Below, in pieces: positions 51,145 through 61,882 of a stretch of DNA of 64,000 nucleotides. Source of the DNA: Cliona cf. orientalis (Eukaryota > Porifera > Demospongiae > Clionaida > Clionaidae); contig OZ005697.1 of the NCBI GenBank assembly GCA_963930775.1, positions 5,726,292 through 5,790,291 on the forward strand, in the 5' to 3' direction. The translations under genes and the position numbers were made by a program. Every line of letters starts with the position of its first letter. Positions within the stretch are counted from its first letter, which is position 1. Under the pieces are notes generated by a model. The model ran no database searches, had not been told where the DNA came from, and saw only the letters and a list, made by a program, of their open reading frames with translations.

Positions 51145-52633
51145 CTATAGTATTTGCCATGCATACCGATCTTTAAGGAGTGGTTGCTTTTCATTTGATT
51201 TTTGTGTAAACCCTGAGCTTAGTTTGACCATCACTGTTACAAATATCCCCAGTATTCCAGTCAGTGCTAGTGTGCTCAGTATGATTGTGGCAATAGCAGA
51301 AGCTGATAGGGCAGTTTTAGCAGTTCCAGGTTTGATTGAATCTGATGCTCCAGGACTGTAGTTTTGTGCAATCATCTTCACTGCATGTGATATATGATTA
51401 ACATATAACCATGTCATTATCGCCAGTGTATAGAAAATATTACCTGCTCTCATATCAGTGACTTCATAGTATTCTCCAAGCTGGTCAAGGTGTTCATAGA
51501 TTGCTTCCACAATTGCAGATGAAGACTGAAGTGCAGACTTCTTGGCTGTCATATTATATGACACAGCTACAATCACGCTCCTATGGAAAGCGGCATGCAT
51601 GCTGGAAATGATTTCATTCAATAGCTTACGTTAATCCATTCTCCTGTGCAGATATCCCCAGAACTGATGCTGCAACTTTATCCACTCCTGCACTTTCGGA
51701 AGCTATTAATTGAACAACTTCTGCAAAATCTGTTGCCTCTCTTGCAAATATATATGGATTTTGCGAGACATAGAACTGAAGAGCAATCTACAGTCATGTG
51801 CATAATAGATAACGCAAAGAAAATGTAGTGTTAGCACTTACCACTGGAATTTCCCTTTGTCCGGTTGCTGCAGAATAGTGATAATAGTATAATTTAGTTT
51901 TTGTGTTATATTGAGTTCACACTCACCATCAATGACTGAAGATGAGCAAGCTGTTATATTGGGTGGAGGTGGTTGTGTGGTGCCTGGCGGAGGGGGAGTT
52001 GGTGAGGAGCTAGTTGTGCCTGCGGATGGAGAGGAAGTGGAGGGGAATTCAGTTGTGCCTGCTGATGAAGGACTGGTGATCTGACAACTAGTAGGTATAG
52101 GAGTTTTGGATTGTACCTGTTGTGATGAAATCCTCACATCCAGGAGGTAGCCGTGGAGTACAGTCGCGTGGTCTTGTCCTAGTCCTGCCTGTGCGTGTGC
52201 GTGTTCTGTTTGTTCTTCCAGTCCTGCCAGGTCCTGGTCTTGTCCTACCAGTATCTGTGCGTGTTCTGTTTGTTCGTCCAGTCCTGCCAGGTCTTGTTCT
52301 GGTTCTGCCAGTATCTGTGCGTGTTCTATTTGTACGTCCAGTCCTTGGTCCATCTGTGCGTCCTGTCCTACTAGGTCCCGTTCTGGTGCTGCCAGTATCT
52401 GTTCGATCTGTGCGTCTACCAGGTCCATCTGTTCTGCTACGTCCTCGCGTCCGAGTGCTTTCTCTTGTAGGGCACTCAGTGACTGGTGGGCAGGTGCACT
52501 CCTGAACTGGTGGACAGGTTGGCTCGGGTGGGCAGGTTATGAATGGTTGAGGTTCCGTCTCATTAGATGACTGTGCTCTTGCACTACTAACACAGTAGAT
52601 CAGTCCTACTGCTAAGAATAAGACGTGCCTCAT
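51145..52633 (-). CDS. Mucin-like type I membrane protein 3
   Basis: Six exons (52117-52633, 51927-52061, 51842-51867, 51630-51787, 51444-51580, 51145-51380) give 402 residues. Order: signal peptide MRHVLFLAVGLIYCVSSARA, Cys/Pro cluster (CPPEPTCPPVQECTCPP), Arg/Thr/Gly repeats with a 20-residue period (core RTNRTRTDTGRTR), the motif CTPRLPPGC, and a short Ser/Thr/Pro mucin stretch. The conserved ectodomain follows (IALQFYVSQNPYIFAREATD, IVEAIYEHLDQLGEYYEVTD), then a membrane helix at about 354-376 and the tail NEKQPLLKDR, an acidic dileucine signal. The ectodomain aligns with mucin 2 throughout, with identical intron phases. The protein could bind polyanions through its basic repeats; that is inference. 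The C-terminus after KDR depends on whether a final intron exists. Confidence 0.82.
52196..52380. repeat. 60-bp coding minisatellite, about three copies
   Basis: Units beginning near 52201, 52261 and 52321 share GTGTTCT..TTTGTTCGTCCAG with some substitutions. They encode the Arg/Thr/Gly repeats of the mucin at 51145-52633. The copies are more diverged than the 66-bp units of the first mucin. Confidence 0.8.
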
Positions 52634-53490
52634 GATACCAGGTATGATAGCCGTTCCGAATCACTTGTCACTGATATTTTCTCTTAGAAAACTGGCAACT
52701 AAATTTTCTCCCGCTAGAGCTGCTTGGCTTGTAATTAAAATATGCTTGTTCACAAATGGATGCTAACAAATTTTGATCCTATTTAGTGGTAGTTGTAGTG
52801 TTTATTTTACTGTAGTTGTAAGCACTCTTGTTGCTGTACACTAGCTACGTTGTTTATCTTGTATCTGTTGATGCTAATTTGGGTGCTCATTAAAATTTTG
52901 TTAGCATTGTAGCTAACCGACACGAATTCTTGCCTGGATACCCTACTTGATGTCTTCTTGTAATATTGCGAATAGCAGTCGTAAAGCTTGATAGCTATAA
53001 TATTATAGTGCAATAATTGGAGGTGTGTATGAGTACCACCAAAGAAATGGTTGTAGGAACTTCCTATCACTGTAATTAATTTTATTCGAAGTAAGTATAC
53101 CTTGTGCAGTGCCACGTTATGTACTTGTGCTGCAACAATACATTAACAGCAGAAAGACATCTTTACGTGTTCCAGCACTAAGGTATTATAATTAATTTTG
53201 CTGAGTATCTATTGTCATTTAATACTAGTAGTGGGCATGCAAATTTCATGCACCTTGGCCTACCTATTACCGCAGATGTTAGATCTAGTGTTGTTGGGTG
53301 TCTTAGCTTATTCGGGGCGTGCCTGGGCGAGCCCTGAATACATGAGGTACAGGAAGCGGTTTTATATGTGTATATATATTATATATAATTATAATAATTA
53401 TGTTTGTGGGGTGATCATTTCAGTGAGGAGAGAGTTAAATTTTGAATGCGTAAGGTAATGGTCGTCATACACATACGCATACGCCCATCG

Positions 53491-53867
53491 CAGAGGAGGT
53501 AGGACACGCTTGACCTTTGGCTAATAGTTCACTAATTAAATCGCTAGTATAGGCTTTTGTGAAGGTTTTTAGAGAATATCGTTGTGATTTTCGAAGTCAG
53601 CGCTACTGATTTAGTGGGGGAGCCCCTCTTAGTTAGCACTGTAGACCAATTTTTAGGTCTTTGGAATGTCAATTAGCCGCTTTGATTAACATTCCAAAGA
53701 CCTAAAAATTGCTCTACAGTGCTAACTAAGAGGGGCTCCCCCAGTAAATCAATAGCGCTGAGTTCGAAAATCGCAACGATATCCTCTAAAAACCTTCACG
53801 AAAGCCTTTACTAGCGATTTAATTAGTGAACTATTAGCCAAAGGTCAAGCGTGTCCTACCTCCTCTG
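53491..53867. mobile_element. Mutator-like foldback element with 9-bp duplication
   Basis: This 377-base unit is almost entirely a hairpin: two arms of about 178 bases, from CAGAGGAGGTAGGACACGC to its inverted copy, around a loop of about 21 bases. It is flanked by a perfect 9-bp direct repeat CGCCCATCG (53482-53490 and 53868-53876). A 9-bp duplication with long inverted ends is typical of Mutator-like elements. The arms differ at only a handful of positions, suggesting a young insertion. Confidence 0.9.
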
Positions 53868-53876
53868 CGCCCATCG

Positions 53877-54986
53877 ATCTGAGAGTGTAAGCGAGGCATA
53901 TTATTAAAAACTGGAAAGGTGAGTGCTGTATCACTCTGGCAAGGCTCGGGTCCACGATTAACATCACTGGTAGACTCCATTTTCCTGAGCATGAAGTATA
54001 GGCTTATCCTCTCAGGGCCTGGATACAGGCACTTGGACTCGTGATCATGGCATGTAGACTACTAAATATTCAACATTATTGGACTATAGCTATTATACTA
54101 GCAATCTGTGATACTTTCACTGTCGTGGTAGCTTCTCAGGCCTAGCTATTGAGGTACTAGCCCCCATGTGCACATGCATGCCTGTGTGCTTTCAAAGAAA
54201 TCTTGTGACTTTTGCGAAGGCTCGCCCCGCACAGATAATTTTCATCACCACTAGTTGTATGATTTACACGTGTCGTCTTGCAGGAACAAGCCTATGAATT
54301 TCTTGGCTGGTTGATTTATGAATAGCCCATGTGCTCAAACAGGATGTACCATACTTCTAAAAAATTTAGCATGAACATAGTATTGCTTGAGTTTCACCAG
54401 ATGTTTATAGTTTAGTATTTAACTTCATCTATTTTCAGTAAAGGGTGATGAATAATTAGAAGGGCTAATTTTTTTAGAAGTAGTGCAGTAGTAAATGTGC
54501 ATGCACCACAAGTTCAAAGTTGAATTGCAACATCATGTAGTTACCCCACATACTCTCTTGTATCTTACTATGACCTTGTGATTGCAAGGACTGCCCTCTC
54601 ACAGCACTGTTTGCTGAGCCCCCTCCCCTCCCCCCCAAACTTGTACTATTACTGTTCATGGATATTTCTCTCAATAATAATATGCAACTCTTTCATTAAT
54701 AACACAATAATAACACATTAATTGGGTTAAGTACGTTGTACCAATTCAGTAGTGGATAAAATAGTGGTTCACCATTTGAGAAGTTACAATTTTCACACAA
54801 TAATATCTGGAATTATAAAACAGTAGCTATGGTTTGATGTTGAATGATACAACAGTATAGTAAAATTAATAGGAATTCAATTCTTGCACCTAGTACTGTA
54901 TCCTATCCACATTGGTAAAAGTACACTAAAGCTGCCAAGGGTAAAGGAAAATTAGTGTCTTAACATAATAAATTATATACCTTAAG
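53877..54986. other. Intergenic region before the Kunitz gene cluster
   Basis: AT-rich, with no exon I can support. It probably contains the 3' untranslated region of the Kunitz gene ending at 54987. The stretch 52634-53481 on the other side of the foldback element is similarly empty and should hold the promoter of mucin 3. Confidence 0.5.
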
Positions 54987-57900
54987 TTAATGTTGACAGG
55001 TGTTGACACACTCCTCTTTTGTGGAAAATACATCATAGCCGTCCCTATCTTCACCACAGGGATAGTACTCAAACTCAACACATTGTCCACTCTGTGTATC
55101 ATAGGTCCACTGGTTCACGAGTAGCCTGCATGTCGGCTTGTAGCCAGGTGGATAGATGGGCTGGTGGCACGGGTCTATGATGATTAAAATAGTAAAGGTA
55201 GGTAATAATAATTATTATGACAATGCAAATTCAGCGCTATAACACAAGATGTAATTACGTCTTTGTATGCATGTTTTAGTGCACTCCAGTTCCGTGTTGA
55301 ATACATCATAGCCCTCCCTGTCTTCACCACAGGGGTGGTAGTTGAATTCCATACATTTACCACTGGTTTTATTGTACGTCCACTGCTTTATCATCACTTT
55401 GCAACTTGGTATGTACCCAGGTGGATAGATTGATTCCTTGCATCTATCTATAATTGGCAGTTGATTGTTACTCGATCATGAATACTCATGTTATAGGCTT
55501 AATACCTTTGGGTATACAGGTATGAATGCACTCTTGTTCTGAAGCAAACACATCATATCCTTCTCTCTCTTCACCACAGGGATGGTAGTAGAACTCCACA
55601 CACTGCCCTGTGTTTTTATTGTATGTCCACTGTTTCACCAAAACGTTACAACGTGGTACAAATCCAGGAGGATAAATAGACTGGCTGCAGGGATCTGTGG
55701 GTATACCAATCTAGTTATGAGATATTGAATCTGTATTCAAGCACCCAGTGATTTATTTAACTTAACAATTACCGGTATCTTAACCTCCCTCCTCCAGATA
55801 TAGCCTAAATTGTCTCCCCCTTCACCCAACAGCTGGATCTTTCCATGTTCCATAACCAAGCTGCTAAATCCTCCAAGGCTTGGTCCGTAATCATTACCCA
55901 GCCTATGGGATAAACACAATTATTGGATACTGGTAGCTGTATCCTTAAAGTAGGCTATCTTCCTCTGTGCACAGTATTAATCGCAAAAAGATTGAAAGAG
56001 CCTACAATGTACTTCGAGGTTGACTTTGTACCCCAGTATAATATAGCTTGCTTTGCTGAATACTCTAGTTGTAATACATACAAGTGTCACTGCCTAGCTT
56101 CTATATAAATAGTGAATGTTATTAGAGAGTGACACATTTTGAAATTGTTTTGTAGTATCAAGTTAGACAGTACCTTGATGCATGCATGTTTGCATGCACT
56201 CCTCTTGTGTAGCAAAGACATCGTAGCCCTCCCTCTCCTCACCACAGGGAGAATACGCAAATGAATCACATTGTCCAGTAGTCGAATTATATGTCCATTG
56301 TTTTTCAAGCATAGCACATGTTGGTTTGTAACCTAGTGGATAGATAGGCTGCTTGCAGGGATTAATATCAGATTCTGTATAATATTTGACAAAATTAATG
56401 GTTACTGTGTGATTGACTAATGTCAACTCTTAACTATAGCTACTATTCAGTTTATGTTGCTTACTTGTCTTGTGTGTCAATGGACATGACAATGGATTAA
56501 TACACTGTCCATTGTGTTCCACGGTCCCAGGGGGACAGAAGCATCCAGGGACACACTGGGAAGAGCAACCTTTGGAGGGCTCACTGTAGTTAGCACAAGT
56601 CTTTGGGCAAGCAGTTCCACAAGATTTATACACCTTGCCAGCTGAGCAAGCTGGGAGGGCAAAATTCAAATTGAGGCATTATTTTCCGAATATCCACTAG
56701 TAAGCTAAGGAATGCACTGATTGGAGTATAGAAATCATGTACACAGATTATTTTAGGAGATTGAATGTCATTGAATAAACACTATACCATATCCCATGGT
56801 AAAAATGGTGCATGTGGTAAAAGGTCGTCAACATAGTGTACACATTGGATGCCCCCAATCATGGAAATGAGACCGACTCTTGACCACAACCTCAATACTA
56901 CAATCACAGAGATGAGCTTGATAGCTAGTGCAGTACAGCTTTCAAAGTTCAGATCAGTTGGGTTACACCATAATTACCTCATAACCACAGAAAAGTAAGC
57001 AATAGCTACTGGGGATAATTATTATTGGGTGAAGCGACGGGACAGCCCCTGGATCTTACTGGTACTCCCAGAATGTTGATATAATAAATTACTGTGGCAT
57101 TGTGTACCGTAAATCACAAATATATCCTGATTCACCCTTGTATCCTAGGTAACAGGGGTGTTATAACTAAAATATTGACCTCCCTCAGGCAATTATAATC
57201 CCCTGTGAACACTATAGTGCACTGCACTAAAAATATGCCAGCCAACGACTTCCTACCATCTAAACACAAACACTAAGAAACTGACCAATCAGGATATATA
57301 TCAGATGTCACATGGTAGGCACGCGTATTATGGATTATAAAGCCCCTCCCCCTTGGGCTGCGCCCTCGGGGTCGTGGGCTTTATAATCCATAATACACTG
57401 CCTACCATGTGATATCTATTACATATTTTGTTAAATACGCTTAACAACCAGTTTCTACGGTAATATTTTCGGACAGCCTGGCTTATGTGAAATTAAACAC
57501 GCATAAATGCATAGTAACACTAATTCGGTACATGGTCATTTGTCCGAAAATTATTTAACGTGAAAAATTATTGCACAAAATATTTTAGACACAAAATATT
57601 TGCGATTTATGGTAAGTGCTACCTTATAGTGTGAAACGTTCAAGGGAGAAAATTTTCATGAATCAGTAGGAAACGAGTATTTTGCAGAGAATTCTAAATC
57701 ACGTTGGTGGGGCATGCCTAAATTTCATGGAGAAACCTTTCATGGGTGGCTCTAAAACCACAAAATTCATGGAAGATTTCTCCCTCGAATATTCCCACTA
57801 TATAGTATGTTGTAAGCTGAGATGACATGGCATAATATTATTGCTGCTCACTTTTGTTGGGGAAGAATGAACACTGTCCATTAGAGACATTGAATTTGCA

Positions 57901-59237
57901 TGTTCCTGGTTTCACTGGAGGCCGAGGTGGAAGAGGACAAGGTGGTGGTGGTAGCATTCTAAAGATTTCATACTCGTGCATTGTCCCACATGACCAGCTA
58001 GAGCCACACCAGCCAATCCAAGACACACATTCTGTGGAGTCATGAATGCGTGCATCTTAAGTCATGCATGCATGCCAGTAGAATTAATATTTCAGTGGTA
58101 GCTACTGATAACTAAACATCCAATGTTGAAGGCTGGGAGACAGGGGCTGGTCCTGAAAACAAGGGTATTTTCCCTCAAAGTATAGTTAGCGCATTTATGG
58201 GCAATGGTGGTCATTAATAACTAGAGTACAGTGCTCCCTCCAATTAAACCAAATCATAATCAATTTCTAACTTACCAGTGGTGTTGGGGAAAAATTTACA
58301 CTGTCGAGAAGGAACATTAAATCTGCATTCTCCAGGTCGTGCTGGAGGAGTGAAGTTGGCAGGTGGGGGAGGGCATGGTGGTGGAGGGCCAGCCATCATC
58401 TCCTCCTTCTCGTAAATTGTCCCACAGTACCATTCGAAGCATGATGTCCATGCAGTACAATCTAAAGATACAACATTGTGAATTGAGCCATATAGTGAGT
58501 AGCTTAAGACAGCACTACTTACTATACCAGTCACAGTGGTCTTTCATAATAGCGCACTGACCAGGGGGGTCATGTGGTACCTCCACAGGTGATGGAGCAC
58601 AGGATGGTGGTGGCCCGTACAGAGATACATAGTATTCGTCAAGAGAACCACAGATGTTACTGTTGGTGCAGTGTTCCCTCCAAGAAAGGCAAGGATCGTA
58701 CCACTGACAGCTGTTATTGATTGGCAAGCAGAGCTGGTTTGGTGCTGGTGGTTGATCCTGACCAAAAGCTTCCACAGCTGATACCCCATTCCTCTTCACA
58801 AATGTATCGTACTCAGTTACTGGGCCACACTTGTTCCCATAGATAGGATTAAACCACGTTTTGCACTTGAGTGTGGATTTGGTGAACTTGCATGTATCAT
58901 TGACTAGCTGGCACTCTCCTGGTGGAGGAGGAGGTGTGGGGTTGGGGTACACATTGGGACAGTCGGGCTGGGGTCCAAACATGAAGCCCCAGTATGCAGC
59001 TTCAGTGGTGCAAACCCATGAGCTCTCTTCACATGGAAATAGCCACGCCCTACAAGTTTTGTTGGTTAATTGAAACACTACTATTATAGCATGCACAGCT
59101 GCACTATACCTGCAAGGTCCAGGGAATTTTCCTACTGGTGGTGCAGTTGTCAGAGCTTGGCCTAGGGCTGCTGACTCACACACCAGAACCACAGATGCAG
59201 CAGCGATGAACGCACCACCTATTGTCGAACTTGGCAT
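54987..59237 (-). CDS. Secreted protein with Cys/Trp modules, TIL and four Kunitz-like domains
   Basis: Nine exons (59110-59237, 58523-59049, 58276-58461, 57852-58031, 56465-56650, 56174-56374, 55506-55694, 55259-55447, 54987-55174) join in frame to 657 residues. A signal peptide is followed by five Cys/Trp/Pro modules (about 40-340; e.g. CRAWLFPCEESSWVC, CTAWTSCFEWYCGTIYE, then PPPPCP and PGxC). A TIL-type inhibitor domain (about 342-402, CGTACPKTCANYS, CVPGCFCPPGT) and four Kunitz-like domains (403-657) complete it. The Kunitz spacing is C-x12-C-x15-C-x7-C-x15-C-x3-C in the copies checked, with a longer first loop than classical Kunitz inhibitors. From exon 3 to exon 8 each exon is symmetric (phase 1-1) and carries one domain. 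A secreted protease inhibitor or matrix protein is likely; I see no reason to call it a venom toxin. Confidence 0.88.
57117..57612. mobile_element. AAATCGCGAATATTTC-end MITE, copy 2, with nested insertion
   Basis: It begins CCGTAAATCACAAATAT after TA (57115-57116) and ends AATATTTGCGATTTATGG before TA (57613-57614). The right half matches 26778-26967 (TTTTCGGACAGCCTGG, TGTCCGAAAATTATTTAACG). It is about 300 bases longer than copy 1 because other sequence, including the foldback hairpin at 57303-57417, sits inside it. It lies in the large intron 4 of the Kunitz gene. Confidence 0.7.
57303..57417. mobile_element. Foldback hairpin nested in a MITE
   Basis: CACATGGTAGGC and ATTATGGATTATAAAGCCC on the left pair with GGGCTTTATAATCCATAAT and GCCTACCATGTG on the right around a GC-rich core (GGGCTGCGCCC). 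The plan (AT-rich arms, GC-rich centre) resembles the foldback family at 23953 but the sequence differs. Confidence 0.7.
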
Positions 59238-60013
59238 TATTAATTTTCTCTCTGAGCTAGAGAGTGTTGCGGAAGGAATTAGAGGGTGGGGCTAGACTCT
59301 TCACTAGAGCTGTTTAACGATCTTTTCCGTACGCAATCAACAAAGAGTGTGCATTGACACGGAGCGAGGATTGTTAAAATTCAAGGCTATTGTACCACTG
59401 TCAACAGTAATGGATGAATATAATTTCATAAACGTCCCATGTCTTCCATGCAAGCTTTACGATGAATAATATTAAACCCAGTGTTTCATCAATAATAAAT
59501 GACATACTTTGAATATAATGTTCATTTTATATTAAGTAGAGCCACCGAGATTTGCATGATGCAGCTTCCAGCTATCAATAGTGAGCTCTAGTGCCGTATA
59601 ATATTATGTATTTGACAGTATCACATATACGACACTATTATGCATCACTGTGCTGTTTCAATCAGGTTGAGTGTAAATATTTTGGCTTATCATTCATAAT
59701 AATATAAGCCTCACTTCAGTCTTGGTTGCCATTATAGCTAGTGACATGACGTGCTGATCACTTATACCACTACAATCATTTTTTCAACTTTGATAATAAT
59801 ACGCTAAAATTAACAAAAGTGTCAATGGGTAAAGCACATTAATAGACAGATTCAACAGCAGTCTAACAGTAGGTGGCTTGAAAATTCCTTCTACCTGCAA
59901 GGATAAAACGTTGGTATGAGCAAATGTAGCCTGACTCCATGGCCTAAGCCCATTCCCAATTTCCATTCGAAGAATTGTTCAGAATTTATGTAAAGTGTAA
60001 TGATGTACCTCAA
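59238..60013. other. Intergenic region between the two Kunitz genes
   Basis: It holds the promoter of the gene starting at 59237 and the 3' flank of the gene ending at 60014. The stretch 59815-59960 is weakly similar to 63228-63360, consistent with duplication of the locus. No gene is supported. Confidence 0.5.
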
Positions 60014-61882
60014 TTAATGTTGACAGGTGTTGACGCACTCCTCTTTTGTGGCAAATACATCGTAGCCATCCCTATCTTCACCACAGGGATAGTACTCAAA
60101 CTCAACACATTGTCCACTCTGTGTATCATAGGTCCACTGGTTCACGAGTAGCCTGCACGTTGGCTTGTAGCCAGGTGGATAGATGGGCTGGTGGCATGGA
60201 TCTGAGATTGATAATATTATTATTTACTTACTCCAACAATGAAGAGCACGGTTGTTATGCTTTACCTTTGTGCGAACAGGTCTTAATGCATTCCTGTTCT
60301 GAAGCAAAAACATTATACCCTTCTCTCTCTTCACCACAGGGATGGTAGTAGAACTCCACACACTTCCCAGCGTATGTCCACTGCTTCTGTAACACATCAC
60401 AATGTGCTACAAATCCAGGAGGATAAATAGATTGACTGCATGGATCTGTATGTAGAAATAGATTAGTAATATACCCCAAGATATGGAATTTTTTTGATAC
60501 TTTCATCTGCTTCTCCTAGTCGGACGTACTGTCCTTTGCTTTAATACACTCAAGGAAATTCATGAATTTCTTTAATAATTATTATTGATGTATTCTTTGG
60601 CTGTTAGCTACTTTTAGGTCACTGTCTAATCTGAAGGCATGATAATTATGTATTCTAGCTAGGTTTGTTGTCTACTTTTACTCACAAGCTATCTCGCCAT
60701 GAATAATAAGACGACATGCTGATGGTAGGTGTCGAATAAGTGGTGACATTTTGGCAGCCACAACATGCAAACTGGTCAGGCACTGTTGATCCAGAAACTG
60801 CTAGCTGGACGCTTTGTTTTCATCTGAGTCTTGATTATGACAACTATAATATTATTGTAGTCTTACTAGTGATATTGGGGAAAAAGTTGCACCGTCCAGA
60901 TGTAATGTTGAGCCGACATGTTCCGGGTTGCACAGGAGGGTGATGGCCTGGGGGTGGGGCTGGGCATGGTGGAGGGGGAGTAGCAAAATATGTCTGTTTA
61001 TCATAAGTAGTCCCACATGTCCAATAGGATTGACACCAATCCAGCCAAGAGGCACACTCTATTAAATAACATGAGGTAATTGTAAACTATCCAAGCTAAT
61101 AGCAGCTGCATGGGATGTCACTTACCATACCAACCACAGCGGTCATTCCTAATGGCACACTGGCCAGGGGGGTCAATATCTAGATCCTTTGAGTCAGAGA
61201 TGGATATCTGCCCAGAATGTAAAGTGGACTGTGGCGGTTGTCCATAGAGAAATGCATAGTATTCATCAAGAGAGCCACAAATATTGCCATCAGTATAGAG
61301 TTCCTTCCAAGAGATGCAAGGATTGTACCACTGACAGCTGTTGTTGATTGGCAAGCAGAGCTGGTTTGGTGGCGGATACTGACCAAAGCCTTTAGCCTGA
61401 GCTGACAGCCCAATACTCTTTGCAGATGCAGTATACTCTGGATCTGTCACTGGAACACACTTGTTCCCATAGAATTGTTCAACTGAGGCATTGCACTTGA
61501 GTGTGGATTCTGTGAATTTGCATGTATTGTTGACTAGCTGGCAGTCCCCTGGAGGAGGAGGAGGTGTGGGGTTGGGGTACACAGTGGGACAGTCAGGTAC
61601 TGATCCAGGTACATGAAATTTAAATTTCCAGTATGCAGCATCAGTGGTACAGACCCAATAGCTCCCCTCACATGGATACAGCCATGCCCTACAAAGCAAG
61701 TTCTCAGTAGCTAAATAGATCATGATTTACTACTCTCTGTCTACTACACTCTACCTGCAAGGTCCAGCAAACTTATCAGTTGGTGGTGCAATTGTCAGAA
61801 CCTGGTCTACGGCTGCTGACTCACATGCCAGTACCACGGATGCAGCAACGATCAGCACACCAGCTGCTCTTGTGCTTGACAT
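60014..61882 (-). CDS. Secreted protein with Cys/Trp modules and two Kunitz-like domains
   Basis: Five exons (61755-61882, 61126-61688, 60867-61058, 60266-60445, 60014-60201) join in frame to 416 residues. Exon 1 has exactly the length of the paralog's (128 bases) and encodes a signal peptide (MSSTRAAGVLIVAASVVLAC). Four Cys/Trp/Pro modules follow (CRAWLYPCEGSYWVC, CQWYNPCISW, CASWLDWCQSYWTCG), then two Kunitz-like domains. Compared with 54987-59237 it lacks one module exon, the TIL exon and two Kunitz exons. The first Kunitz domain has a shortened middle segment (12 instead of 15 residues between Cys 2 and Cys 3). The last exon is about 96% identical to the last exon of the paralog. Confidence 0.88.

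Noticed and set aside
54987-61882. Venom-type Kunitz toxin genes
   Set aside because: The multi-domain plan, non-classical spacing and association with TIL and Cys/Trp modules fit secreted inhibitors or matrix proteins. Nothing in the sequence indicates a toxin.
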